64,000 nucleotides of DNA from Clostridium sp. BJN0013 (GCF_040939125.1 NZ_CP162495.1:3162001-3226000), one strand, 5' to 3'. Positions 16,048 to 23,662 are shown, numbered from the stretch's first letter. Program-made: numbers and translations. Notes: generated from the letters alone by a model not told the origin.

Positions 16048-17020
16048 CTTTTTTTACCCCCTTAAAGTAATTTTGAATCTTTATTAAATTCTTGATAGCA
16101 AGACTTATATCTGATAATTCCATATCAATAATTTCTGCTGTATCTGATACACAGTTCCATGCCCTCAATGAATCATTATCCGTATTTAGTAGTACAACTT
16201 TGGATATAGCATCCTCATATTTTTTTGAATGTTTTATACAGCTATTAAGCTGTTCTTCAGTTAGATTGTTAAAATCAGTTATTCCGAAAATATGAGTTTC
16301 TTTTGGCTTCCTGAATTTATCAATGAGAACTGCATTTTCAGGTAATGTCTTTTCAAGCTCCTCCTGTTTTTTCTTTTCCTCTTGTTCCTGCTTTTCTTTC
16401 TTGAGTTCTTCCTGATACTTTTTTTCTAACTGCTCATTTTTCTTTTTAGTTTCTACAGCTGACTTTGTGAGAACATAAGCATTATTGATTGTCAAATCTC
16501 CTGCCTTTACTTGCCTTTTAATATCCTCCGGAGCTTGATTCTCTATAACTTCAACTTTGTGAATTGTGTCGTGGCTTACCCCTGCTATTTTAGCCAGTTC
16601 CTTTTTAGTATCTATAGGTTCTGTAGCCTCGGTTTCAACATTTGTCAGATTTCTGACAGAAGTTAAATCATTCCTTTTACCCTGATTTCTCTTTGCCTTT
16701 TCCTCTATTACAGGCTTGAATTTCAAGGCTACCTGTGCTAGTTCATATTTGTTCAAGTTTCTTCTGTTCTTCTGATTACTCCAAATCCATTGCATAGCCT
16801 CCAACTTATCTTTAAAATGCATTTCTGTTAGGTCAAATGGTATATTGTTTTTAGTGCAAATATCATATCTGTGGTGACCATCAATTAAAATGTTGTTCCA
16901 TACTGCCAAAGGAGTTAGACAACCATTTTTTATAATGTCTTTTTCAAGCTCTGTTTTCTGCTCCTCTGTTAGTGGCGGTAATAAATGTTTAAATTCAGAT
17001 TCAATTTTTATATCACTCAA
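16040..17020 (-). CDS. ParB/Srx-domain protein with coiled coil
   Basis: The N-terminal 60 residues form a ParB-like domain: FKHLLPPLTEEQKTELEKDI, then the nucleotide-binding box ILIDGHHRYDIC. An HTH follows (KKELAKIAGVSHDTIHKVEV, about 140-160), then a long lysine/glutamate coiled coil (about 185-235) and a helical C-terminus. In phages such proteins act in replication control, plasmid-like partition or transcription; no ParA partner is visible here. It starts at TTG 17020 behind GGTGAG. It heads the largest uninterrupted part of the early operon. Confidence 0.75.
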   Translation of the reverse strand: MSDIKIESEFKHLLPPLTEEQKTELEKDIIKNGCLTPLAVWNNILIDGHHRYDICTKNNIPFDLTEMHFKDKLEAMQWIWSNQKNRRNLNKYELAQVALKFKPVIEEKAKRNQGKRNDLTSVRNLTNVETEATEPIDTKKELAKIAGVSHDTIHKVEVIENQAPEDIKRQVKAGDLTINNAYVLTKSAVETKKKNEQLEKKYQEELKKEKQEQEEKKKQEELEKTLPENAVLIDKFRKPKETHIFGITDFNNLTEEQLNSCIKHSKKYEDAISKVVLLNTDNDSLRAWNCVSDTAEIIDMELSDISLAIKNLIKIQNYFKGVKKDG

Positions 17021-17112
17021 TTTTATTTATCTCACCTTCCTTACATATTTTTCTAAAGGTATTTACAGTATTTTGTTGAACTTATATCACCATAAAAGGT
17101 AGGTGATAAATT

Positions 17113-17325
17113 ATGCAAAAAGATTTTAATGATTTTCTAAAAACTTTAGATCAGGATGAATTAACTAAAATGACAGACAATGTCAATAGTCGAAACATGG
17201 AAGTACATTTTTCATTAACTCCAGAAGGCATTAATGATCTTATGACTAAGTCAGCTTCGGCTAATTTACTTCTTACTCTTCAAGTACTTCAGAAGTATCA
17301 TGATTGGTTACAATCCGGGCAATAA
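17113..17325 (+). CDS. Small protein, 70 residues, opposite to the early operon
   Basis: ATG 17113 lies behind AAGGTAGGTGATAAATT. The product MQKDFNDFLKTLDQDELTKM ... is acidic and helical with no membrane segment. It points against its neighbours and its last 53 bp overlap the minus-strand gene at 17273-17413. The start context closely resembles that of the + strand gene at 17893 (GGTGATaAATTATG), so both could be expressed from the lysogen. Function unknown. Confidence 0.5.
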   Translation: MQKDFNDFLKTLDQDELTKMTDNVNSRNMEVHFSLTPEGINDLMTKSASANLLLTLQVLQKYHDWLQSGQ

Positions 17326-17413
17326 CTTTACCATCTATTAAAACTTTAATTACTTTTTGGGGTTGTTCATGAACTGGTACTTCTTGAGCAACTTTCTTTT
17401 TATTTTTACTCAT
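17273..17413 (-). CDS. Small phage protein, 46 residues, unknown
   Basis: ATG 17413 follows GGAGGGAGGAATATAA, one of the best ribosome-binding sites here. The product begins MSKNKKKVAQEVPVHEQPQK and ends TNHDTSEVLEE, small and mixed-charge. Its 3' end is antisense to the + strand gene ending at 17325. Confidence 0.5.
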   Translation of the reverse strand: MSKNKKKVAQEVPVHEQPQKVIKVLIDGKVIARIVTNHDTSEVLEE

Positions 17414-17428
17414 TTATATTCCTCCCTC

Positions 17429-17569
17429 CTATTTCCTAAAAGCTTTCTTGTATTCTTCAACTACCATAGTCTTTAACTTCCTAGCATACTTTTCAGCATC
17501 CGCGTGCGACATACTAAAAGAATTAGCTATAGTCCGAGTAAGTTCGTACATTGCATTGTACTGTTGCAT
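17429..17569 (-). CDS. Small phage protein, 46 residues, unknown
   Basis: ATG 17569 follows GGCAGGTGTTAAAG. The product MQQYNAMYELTRTIANSFSM ... ADAEKYARKLKTMVVEEYKK is helical. It ends 15 bp before the next start, in line with the early operon. Confidence 0.5.
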   Translation of the reverse strand: MQQYNAMYELTRTIANSFSMSHADAEKYARKLKTMVVEEYKKAFRK

Positions 17570-17593
17570 CTTTAACACCTGCCTTGTAAATTG

Positions 17594-17818
17594 CTATGTA
17601 GACACCTCCTTAAAATCAATTTCCTTGATGTTATCCAAATCGCTTAAATCCATGCCCTGATATACTTTTACGAAACGATTTATTTCTGAATTGCTTATTT
17701 TAAAGCTCCTTATTTTTAAGGCTTTTAATAACCCTCTTTTTATAAGCTCATACACCGTAGCTTTATCCGTTTTTAGTCTTTTAACTGCATCTGATACAGA
17801 CATTAAGTAATCGTCCAC
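17594..17818 (-). CDS. Excisionase-like DNA-binding protein
   Basis: The 74-residue protein has a MerR/excisionase-type HTH: SVSDAVKRLKTDKATVYELI then KRGLLKALKIRSFKISNSEI. This layout is typical of Xis or of AlpA-like regulators. It starts at GTG 17818 behind GGAGG. It is the second or third gene of the leftward early operon, a normal place for xis. Confidence 0.7.
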   Translation of the reverse strand: MDDYLMSVSDAVKRLKTDKATVYELIKRGLLKALKIRSFKISNSEINRFVKVYQGMDLSDLDNIKEIDFKEVST

Positions 17819-17892
17819 TTATTTCAGCCTCCTTTCTTGTTTTATTTCTCCCTTTCATGGTAAAATTTTGTTGAAAAGGGAGGTGATTAATT

Positions 17893-18450
17893 ATGTCAAA
17901 TTTTTTTAAAATTAATATTCTGTCAATATTTGCATTATTAATTTCATTAATCAGCATAACTATTTCAATCAAAGTCTATCTAAGGTCAAAAATAGATTTG
18001 AAAATATCTTCAAATTCTGAGGATAATTTTTCCATCGGATTTAATTTGTACAAAGAATATAAATTAATAATCTTATATTTATCCATAAGCAATAACTCAA
18101 CTAGCGCTGTAGATATAAGCCAAATTAGATTAGTACATAGCAATAAATTTTATTTAGCAAGTAAGATAGAATTAGCTGACTATTATAACTCAAATGGTAT
18201 AACATTAATTAATAGCAATAGCTCTGAGCATATGCTTTTTGATATAACAACCGATAACATCTTAAACAATCCAAGAATACAATCGTATGGAACTATACAT
18301 GGTTTTGCAGTATTTGAGAACGTCAATTTAATTCAGCATCCACAAAAATTCAAACTTATAGTAGATACTCCATCAAAATCTTTTAGAACTCTTGTTACAG
18401 TTAACCCATGTCCAGACAACTTTCATCCAATTAACCCTTTAAAATCATAG
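17893..18450 (+). CDS. Membrane-anchored protein of unknown function, second probable moron
   Basis: ATG 17893 follows GGGAGGTGATTAATT. The 185-residue product has a single N-terminal hydrophobic segment (ILSIFALLISLISITISIKV) and then a beta-rich soluble domain. It points against the early operon, between the excisionase-like gene and cro, where lysogenic-conversion and superinfection-exclusion genes are often found. Its architecture copies the gene at 3760 although the sequences are not obviously related. The last 20 bp overlap the small minus-strand gene at 18431. No family recognised. Confidence 0.65.
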   Translation: MSNFFKINILSIFALLISLISITISIKVYLRSKIDLKISSNSEDNFSIGFNLYKEYKLIILYLSISNNSTSAVDISQIRLVHSNKFYLASKIELADYYNSNGITLINSNSSEHMLFDITTDNILNNPRIQSYGTIHGFAVFENVNLIQHPQKFKLIVDTPSKSFRTLVTVNPCPDNFHPINPLKS

Positions 18451-18526
18451 CTACTACAGAAAGAACTACTCCCGCTAATCCTAATATTATTGAAATTAGT
18501 AGTTCTTTTTGAGTCTTTTTATCCAT
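18431..18526 (-). CDS. Membrane micro-protein, 31 residues
   Basis: AGGAGGACTGAAA precedes ATG 18526, which opens MDKKTQKELLISIILGLAGV then VVLSVVAMILKG: a polar head and one transmembrane helix. It directly follows cro in the early operon. Function unknown. Confidence 0.5.
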   Translation of the reverse strand: MDKKTQKELLISIILGLAGVVLSVVAMILKG

Positions 18527-18541
18527 TTTCAGTCCTCCTTT

Positions 18542-18790
18542 CTAAGTTTTTAGCTTATTATTTGTCGCATTTCGTGCGACAAACTGGTTAAAAAAAATTG
18601 CATTAGCTTCTTCTACAGATAAATCTAATCTATCAATTATTCCAACTGCCTCTTTAATAGAAATATTTTCACCATTATTTTTTAGTTTTCTATACAAAGT
18701 AGACTTATTTATACCTAAAGACATTGCTAAATCACTAATGTTTATACCCTTTTCAACTATTTTGCCTTTCAACTTATTAATGTTAGGCAT
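18542..18790 (-). CDS. Cro-like HTH regulator, first gene of the lytic early operon
   Basis: The 82-residue protein is a lambda-type HTH: INKLKGKIVEKGINISDLAM, SLGINKSTLYRKLKNNGE, then SIKEAVGIIDRLDLS. ATG 18790 is chosen because GAGGTG lies 6 bp upstream; the longer frame from 18850 would include the operator and transcription start. It is transcribed away from the CI-like gene. A perfect palindrome identical in core to the operator before the gene lies inside its own 3' end. Confidence 0.82.
   Translation of the reverse strand: MPNINKLKGKIVEKGINISDLAMSLGINKSTLYRKLKNNGENISIKEAVGIIDRLDLSVEEANAIFFNQFVARNATNNKLKT
18561..18583. promoter_or_regulatory. Operator-like palindrome within cro 3' end
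   Basis: TCGCATTTCGTGCGA with flanking TTTG/CAAA makes a palindrome with 9-bp perfect arms and a 5-bp centre. The 15-bp core is identical to the one at 18812-18826. Confidence 0.7.
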
Positions 18791-18810
18791 GTTTTCACCT
18801 CTTATCCTTT

Positions 18811-18867
18811 GTCGCATTTCGTGCGATTTATTAATTAAATAATAACCCACATTTTATTAATAGTCAA
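18811..18867 (-). promoter_or_regulatory. Early lytic promoter with operator at the start site
   Basis: Minus-strand TTGACT (18862-18867), 17-bp spacer, TATTAT (18839-18844). The palindrome TCGCATTTCGTGCGA (18812-18826) lies just downstream, over or next to the start site, where a bound repressor would block the early operon. Confidence 0.75.
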
Positions 18868-18877
18868 TACTTTTTTT

Positions 18878-18945
18878 GCATATAAAGCGATTTTTTTATT
18901 TTTTATTATATTTGTTATTGCATATTTGCGAAAACCATGTATAAT
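18878..18945 (+). promoter_or_regulatory. Lysogenic promoter region with degenerate operators
   Basis: On the + strand TTGCAT, a 16-bp spacer and TATAAT (near 18940) precede the CI-like gene. Half-site-like TTGCATATTTGCGAAA overlaps the -35, and TTGCATATAAAGCGAT lies about 40 bp further left. These resemble degenerate forms of the TCGCA half-site, so the switch probably has three or four operators. Confidence 0.6.
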
Positions 18946-18978
18946 ATATAATATAAATACAAAGAAAGGAAAAATAAA

Positions 18979-19425
18979 ATGAACATAGGTGAAAGAATAA
19001 AACAAAGAAGAAAAGAACTTAATTTGTCAGTGGATGATGTCGCTGATAAATTAAATAAAAATAGAGCTACTATATATAGATATGAAAGTAATGATATAGA
19101 AAATCTTCCAATAACTATACTAGAACCTTTGGCTCAAATTTTACAAACAACTCCTATATATTTGCTAGGATTAGAAGATAAGAAAGATGGTTCTATAAAA
19201 GTTAAATTATCAAATGAGGAATCTACAATAATAAATAAATACAGAAGCTTAGATGGTAAAGGTAAACATACGGTAAATACTGTTTTAGATATGGAATATA
19301 GTAGATGCCATAATGTGTTATTAGCAGCGCATGAAAAAGAAAATATTGACAAAAATAGTCCTACATATGAAGAAGACTATAAACACGACTTAGACATAAT
19401 GATGGATGATGATGAGTGGAAGTAG
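18979..19425 (+). CDS. CI-like XRE-family prophage repressor
   Basis: The 148-residue protein starts MNIGERIKQRRKELNLSVDD with a clear HTH_3 (VADKLNKNRATIYRYESNDI) ending about residue 65. A short linker and an acidic C-terminus (DLDIMMDDDEWK) follow. There is no LexA/S24 peptidase domain, so it cannot self-cleave. Release probably depends on the ImmA-like protease encoded next, as in ICEBs1 and related phages. RBS AAAGGAAAAA; 21 bp separate it from immA. Confidence 0.85.
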   Translation: MNIGERIKQRRKELNLSVDDVADKLNKNRATIYRYESNDIENLPITILEPLAQILQTTPIYLLGLEDKKDGSIKVKLSNEESTIINKYRSLDGKGKHTVNTVLDMEYSRCHNVLLAAHEKENIDKNSPTYEEDYKHDLDIMMDDDEWK

Positions 19426-19446
19426 TAAAGTAAGGAGGATGGTCAT

Positions 19447-19905
19447 GTGAGCTATGAGGACTTACTCAAAGAAGCTGAAAACTTAAATGTAATTATAAAA
19501 GAAAAAAAGCTAAAGTTAGGGGCTGGGTTATGCCGTGGTAATAGAATCGCAATTAACAAAGATCTTGAAACACTTAGAGAAAAAAACGGAGTGCTAGCTG
19601 AAGAATTAGGTCATTACTATACATCAAACGGTAATATACTAGACCAATCAGATATAAGTAATAGAAAGCAGGAAAAACGTGCTAGAAATTGGGCTTATGA
19701 GAAATTAGCAGGAATAATTTCGATTGTGAATGCATTTGAAAAAGGTATTAAAAACAGGCATGACTTAGCTGAATACTTAAACATAACAGAAGATTTTTTA
19801 GAAGAGGCTATCCAACACTATAGAGAAAAATATGGCGTGTACTACGAAATAGATACATATGTTATATATTTTGAGCCTAATTTTGGAATCGTTAAAAAGT
19901 TTTAA
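19447..19905 (+). CDS. ImmA/IrrE-family metallopeptidase, anti-repressor
   Basis: ImmA proteins cleave the phage repressor after DNA damage. The 152-residue protein has the zinc motif region VLAEELGHYYTSNG, here EELGH rather than HELGH, so the first histidine of HExxH is replaced. A downstream RARNWAYEKLAG helix could supply other ligands. It starts at GTG 19447 behind AAGGAGGATGGTCAT. It pairs with the CI-like gene, the standard ImmR-ImmA arrangement. Confidence 0.82.
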   Translation: MSYEDLLKEAENLNVIIKEKKLKLGAGLCRGNRIAINKDLETLREKNGVLAEELGHYYTSNGNILDQSDISNRKQEKRARNWAYEKLAGIISIVNAFEKGIKNRHDLAEYLNITEDFLEEAIQHYREKYGVYYEIDTYVIYFEPNFGIVKKF

Positions 19906-19983
19906 AGGAGGTGGTACATATGTGAAGTACTATAGATAATCAATTTAAAATAGGTTATTGTAAATATTAAAGGAGGATTTACT

Positions 19984-20328
19984 ATGAGCAATGAAGAAAA
20001 AATATTAAAAATTCTTGAATCAATGCAATCTCAAATGAATGAAATTCAATCTCAAACGAATGGGCTTCAATCTGAAATTAACGGGCTTCAATCCCAAACA
20101 TCTGAAAATACCCAAATTCTTAAAGCCCTTGAACACAACTCGCAGATGCATAAAGCCGAAATTGATAAATTAAATCACCAGGTTGCAGAGCTACAAGGTA
20201 CAATGAAAAATATATCTAACAAAATGGATGAAAACTTTTCCGAATTAAAAGAAACAAACAAATCTCTATTGGAGATGTATGGGTCTCACGAAGCCGAAAT
20301 AAGAACCTTAAGACGTAAACCAATTTAA
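19984..20328 (+). CDS. Coiled-coil protein with QSQ/E-NGLQ repeats
   Basis: The 114-residue protein is almost all heptad repeat: MQSQMNEIQSQTNGLQSEIN, repeated NGLQSxxx units, then HQVAELQGTMKNISNKMDEN. AGGAGGATTTACT precedes the ATG. Such short coiled-coil proteins commonly follow immA in clostridial prophages; function unknown. A terminator follows. Confidence 0.65.
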   Translation: MSNEEKILKILESMQSQMNEIQSQTNGLQSEINGLQSQTSENTQILKALEHNSQMHKAEIDKLNHQVAELQGTMKNISNKMDENFSELKETNKSLLEMYGSHEAEIRTLRRKPI

Positions 20329-20335
20329 AATATTT

Positions 20336-20372
20336 AAGAGAGCAAAGATGATAGTTCTCTTATATATTTTTT
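20336..20372 (+). terminator. Terminator of the repressor operon
   Basis: AAGAGA (20336-20341) pairs with TCTCTT (20356-20361), followed by a U-rich tail. Confidence 0.6.
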
Positions 20373-20415
20373 GACCAAATAATAGAACATAAGTTCTGAA
20401 AGAAGGAGGAATAAC

Positions 20416-20502
20416 TTGAAAGAAATTCAGGTGTTTTTGAACATGACAAAAAGACCTATTAAAATGAGGTCAAAAAAAGAGACTTATATTATTTATAATT
20501 AA
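20416..20502 (+). CDS. Very short frame, 28 residues, possibly cut by IS110 insertion
   Basis: TTG 20416 lies behind GAAGGAGGAATAAC and opens MKEIQVFLNMTKRPIKMRSK, ending TYIIYN within a few bases of the IS110 stop codon. The strong ribosome-binding site suggests a real gene whose 3' part was replaced by the insertion. It could equally be noise. Confidence 0.35.
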   Translation: MKEIQVFLNMTKRPIKMRSKKETYIIYN

Positions 20503-20505
20503 AAA

Positions 20506-21777
20506 TCAACTTATTTTCGGTGATATCTCTTGACTTACTTTTGTTACTTCAAAGCCTTGAGCTTGAAGAAATAAAATAATTCTATCTATATCAGGTTGAA
20601 AATGTCGAGAAGTGTTTTCTCTTTTTAGATATTTTTCATAAATAGAATTATCAAAGGCTTCATTTTTTAAAAGCATATTATAAATACAGGTTAAAAGCAT
20701 TCTTGCTATAGCAATAATTGCTCTTTTGTGCCCACGTCTTTTCTTTATACTTTCATAACGATATTTAAAGTATGGGCAGGACTTGTTTTTTATTGCTGCA
20801 TTAGCACACTGAATAAGTATTGGCTTTAAATAAGCTCCGGCACGGCTTATACGAACACTTTTCTTTTTGCCAGCACTTTCATTATTTTGTGGTGTAAGAC
20901 CTGCCCAAGAACACAGATGTTTAGCATCTGGAAAGACTGACATATCCACTCCAATTTCAGAAATTATAGTTGTAGCAGATTGTGTAGTTATCCCAGGGGC
21001 AGAAGCAATAAGCTCAATTTGTGACTTAAATTCACTTGAAATTAATGAAATGGCAGTATCAAGTTGAGAAATACAATTGTTAATATAATCATAATGATTC
21101 AAGCATACAGACATCTTTGCTGTTTGATTTTTAGAGATGCTTCCTTGCATAGCAATCTTAATTTCGTCAGCCTTAGATAACATACTCTTGTGTAGAAATT
21201 GAGTATAGTCTATATCTAATTTATCAGGATGCTCCATGGCATATTTAATTATAGCTGATGATGATTTACCAAAGGTATCTGATACTACGCTTGAAATCAT
21301 GATATTTGAAACTGTTAATGAATTTTGGAATCTGTTTTTCTCACTTGAACGGAAATTTGTAAGTTTAAAGCGATAGCGCATAAGGTCTCGTAGTTCTCTT
21401 ATGGCCTTTGGAGGAATAAAACTTCCTTTAACTAATCCATGCTTATGTAAGTCTGCAAGCCATAGAGAATCTTTTTTATCAGTTTTTTTGCCGGGAATGT
21501 TTTTAACGTACTTTGGGTTAGCCAGAGTAATATTACAGGAATCTTCAAGTATGTTATAGATAGGTATCCAGTACTTTCCGGTGCTTTCCATACAAACTTC
21601 TTTACAGTTATGCTCAGATAACCACTCTTTTAAATGGAAAAGATTCTTTGAGTAAGTACTGAATTGTTTGGTTGCATAGGTAGTGATGTTATTCTCATTG
21701 GTTGATGTTACAGTTGCAACTACAAATTTTTTGTGAACATCAATACCGCAACAAATAGAATAAACGATTTTTAACAT
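20506..21777 (-). CDS. IS110-family DEDD recombinase (transposase)
   Basis: The 423-residue protein has the RuvC-like DEDD domain (ICCGIDVHKKF near residue 10, CMESTGKYW, and TDKKDSLWLADL) and the C-terminal transposase_20 domain with the serine region SAPGITTQSATTI, CSWAGLTPQNN and VRISRAGAYLKPIL. It is full length and looks intact. Members of this family are directed by a noncoding bridge RNA from the element's own end. Confidence 0.93.
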   Translation of the reverse strand: MLKIVYSICCGIDVHKKFVVATVTSTNENNITTYATKQFSTYSKNLFHLKEWLSEHNCKEVCMESTGKYWIPIYNILEDSCNITLANPKYVKNIPGKKTDKKDSLWLADLHKHGLVKGSFIPPKAIRELRDLMRYRFKLTNFRSSEKNRFQNSLTVSNIMISSVVSDTFGKSSSAIIKYAMEHPDKLDIDYTQFLHKSMLSKADEIKIAMQGSISKNQTAKMSVCLNHYDYINNCISQLDTAISLISSEFKSQIELIASAPGITTQSATTIISEIGVDMSVFPDAKHLCSWAGLTPQNNESAGKKKSVRISRAGAYLKPILIQCANAAIKNKSCPYFKYRYESIKKRRGHKRAIIAIARMLLTCIYNMLLKNEAFDNSIYEKYLKRENTSRHFQPDIDRIILFLQAQGFEVTKVSQEISPKIS

Positions 21778-21779
21778 TT

Positions 21780-21936
21780 ATATCACCTACAAATAAAAAA
21801 ATAAAGTACACAGGTGTTGACTGAATACTCATACTTTTAAACGGTCTTTGTTTAAACAAAGATTAACTTACGTGCCCTAGGGCACACTTATTTGTACTTA
21901 AAAGAGTAATCGGCACATGTTATTATACGGATTACA
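21780..21936 (-). ncRNA. Predicted IS110 bridge RNA region
   Basis: The noncoding end upstream of the transposase contains two perfect palindromic stems: TCTTTGTTTAAACAAAGA (21845-21862) and GTGCCCTAGGGCAC (21872-21885). In IS110-group elements the bridge RNA that pairs with target and donor DNA is transcribed from this position and strand. The location and structure fit; the guide loops were not identified. Confidence 0.55.
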
Positions 21937-22077
21937 GTGAAGTGCAATCACACTCACCCCGCCGTGCTCTGTAGTACACCTGTATACTTGTCTATATTAT
22001 TCACAGTAATTGGTAATTTTAATCACTCTTTCATTAATTTTTGTGCCTTGAGCACAGCGAAAGGAATGAATGTTATT

Positions 22078-23241
22078 ATGAAAGGCGGGGTTAGAAAGCG
22101 TGGAAAAACATGGAACTATTATTTCTACGTTGGAGAAATAAACGGAAAAAAGAAGATGAAAGAAAAAAGTGGCTTTAAGAGTAAGCCAATAGCGGAAAAA
22201 GCAATGCGTGATGCTCTATATGAATACGAACATGGGAACTATATTGAACCTAAGAAGATTATACTTACTCAATTCGCCCTAGAATGGCTAGATGGGTATG
22301 TTAAACCCCTTCGGAAGATAACAACATATAATAATAAAGAACTAATAAATAAGTATTTATCCCCTTCTATAGGGCATATAAATATAGTCGATATCCAACC
22401 TATTCATATTGAAAAAATGTTACTTGATATAAAAAAGGAAAATAGTATCGGTAATTCTACTCTACAGTCTATTTACACAATAACCAATACAATAATGAAT
22501 AGGGCATTAAAATTAAAGCTTATAAGGGACAACCCTTGTAAATATATAGAACGTCCTAAAAGGTCAAATTACAGAGCTGAAATTTTGGATGCAGACGAAA
22601 TTCCAAAATTATATAATGCCTTAGACCTTAATAATATGTATGACTATATGTTTAATATAGCTTTAAGATTGACACTGGAGCTTGGTCTTAGACGTGGGGA
22701 ACTCGGAGGTCTTGAATGGAAAGATATAAATTTCAAAGATAATTTAATCACAGTAAGAAATAATTTGATTTATACTGAAGGGCATGTTTATATGATTGAC
22801 CCTAAAACAGACGAAAGTAACAGAGCTGTTTACATTTCAAATGAGGCATTGCATTTGTTAAAAGAACTCCATAAGAAGCAAGCGAAAAATAAGCTTAAAT
22901 ATGGTCAATTTTATACAGATAAAAACATATTTAAGGATAACGATAATAAATATGATCTTGTAATGGTGTGGCAGGATGGTAAATATATTCACCCCATGTA
23001 TTACCTAAACAAATTGAAAAAAGTTCTAAAGAAAGCCAACATAAATAAAAATGTAACATTTCACAATTTAAGACATACTAATGCAACTCTTTTGCTTCAA
23101 GAAGGAAATGACTTAAAAGTTATCCAGGAACGTCTTGGACATAAAGACATTTCTACTACTGCGAATATATATTCCCATATAAATAAAAAAATGCAGAAAC
23201 AAGCTACTGATAGCATTTCAAATTTGATAAACGGTAATTAG
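22078..23241 (+). CDS. int: Phage tyrosine integrase
   Basis: This enzyme catalyses integration and excision. The 387-residue protein has an N-terminal arm-binding domain (MKGGVRKRGKTWNYYFYVGE), a SAM-like core-binding domain, and a catalytic domain with LELGLRRGELGGLEW (first Arg), FHNLRHTNATLLLQ (HxxR), LGHKDISTTANIYSH (His and the nucleophile Tyr). I start at ATG 22078, since the longer frame to 21937 runs into IS110-flanking sequence; AAAGGA lies 12 bp upstream. It ends 60 bp from the 3' end of rnpB. Confidence 0.92.
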   Translation: MKGGVRKRGKTWNYYFYVGEINGKKKMKEKSGFKSKPIAEKAMRDALYEYEHGNYIEPKKIILTQFALEWLDGYVKPLRKITTYNNKELINKYLSPSIGHINIVDIQPIHIEKMLLDIKKENSIGNSTLQSIYTITNTIMNRALKLKLIRDNPCKYIERPKRSNYRAEILDADEIPKLYNALDLNNMYDYMFNIALRLTLELGLRRGELGGLEWKDINFKDNLITVRNNLIYTEGHVYMIDPKTDESNRAVYISNEALHLLKELHKKQAKNKLKYGQFYTDKNIFKDNDNKYDLVMVWQDGKYIHPMYYLNKLKKVLKKANINKNVTFHNLRHTNATLLLQEGNDLKVIQERLGHKDISTTANIYSHINKKMQKQATDSISNLINGN

Positions 23242-23300
23242 TATGGCAAGAGTATGGCAAAAATAAAAACACCAAGCCACAAGCCTAGTGTTTTCAATGG
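23242..23300. other. Probable right prophage boundary (att region) beside rnpB
   Basis: Between the integrase stop and rnpB lie two direct copies of AGTATGGCAA and a hairpin. Integrases commonly lie next to their attachment site, so attR should fall here or in the 3' end of rnpB. The matching left site is outside the window, so the core cannot be defined. Confidence 0.4.
23266..23294. terminator. Bidirectional terminator between integrase and rnpB
   Basis: AAAACAC (23266-23272) pairs with GTGTTTT (23288-23294), with partial inner pairing of AAGCC and AGCCT. A-tracts and T-tracts flank both sides. Confidence 0.55.
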
Positions 23301-23660
23301 GTAAGTAAGTCTATAAGCCGAGTTCTGTATTAGACAATCATCTATCTAGGCCTATTGTTACCAATAGGCTCCAGCGATACTACCCGAAAGCAAAGCGGGC
23401 CACTTTTCAATGCTTTCCTATTCGATCTTGCTTCAGGTGGGGTTTACATAGCCGCAAAGTCACCTATGCGCTGGTGAGCTCTTACCTCGCCTTTCCATCC
23501 TTACTAAAGCAATAAATTTTTATTGCTTCAGCGGTATATTTCTGTTGCACTTTCCTTCAGGTTACCCTGACTGGGTATTACCCAGCACCCTGCCCTATGA
23601 AGCTCGGACTTTCCTCTCCTATAATTCTACAGCAGCGATTGTCTGGCTTACTTACGACTT
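23301..23660 (-). ncRNA. rnpB: RNase P RNA (type A)
   Basis: This is the catalytic RNA that matures tRNA 5' ends. On the minus strand the conserved blocks appear in order: GAGGAAAGTCCGAGC, GGGTAACCTGAAGGAAAG, ACAGAAATATACCGC, GGTAAACCCC-like TGTAAACCCCACC, and the 3' block AGATGATTGTCT then ACAGAACTCGGCTTATAG. The ends pair as P1 (GTAAGTAAGCC with GGCTTATAGACTTACTTAC). The presence of P6/P16-P17-type segments suggests the ancestral A type rather than the Bacillus B type. Ends are approximate. Confidence 0.95.
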
Positions 23661-23662
23661 AC

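Larger units (their letters stand above)
20500..21936 (-). mobile_element. IS110-family insertion sequence
   Basis: It consists of a DEDD transposase gene plus about 155 bp of structured noncoding sequence upstream of it. The element separates the coiled-coil gene from the integrase. IS110 elements usually lack long terminal repeats and leave no clear target duplication; I cannot set the ends exactly. Confidence 0.75.

Noticed and set aside
23301-23660. tmRNA as the structured RNA next to the integrase
   Set aside because: There is no tRNA-like CCA end or tag peptide frame; the conserved blocks are those of RNase P RNA.
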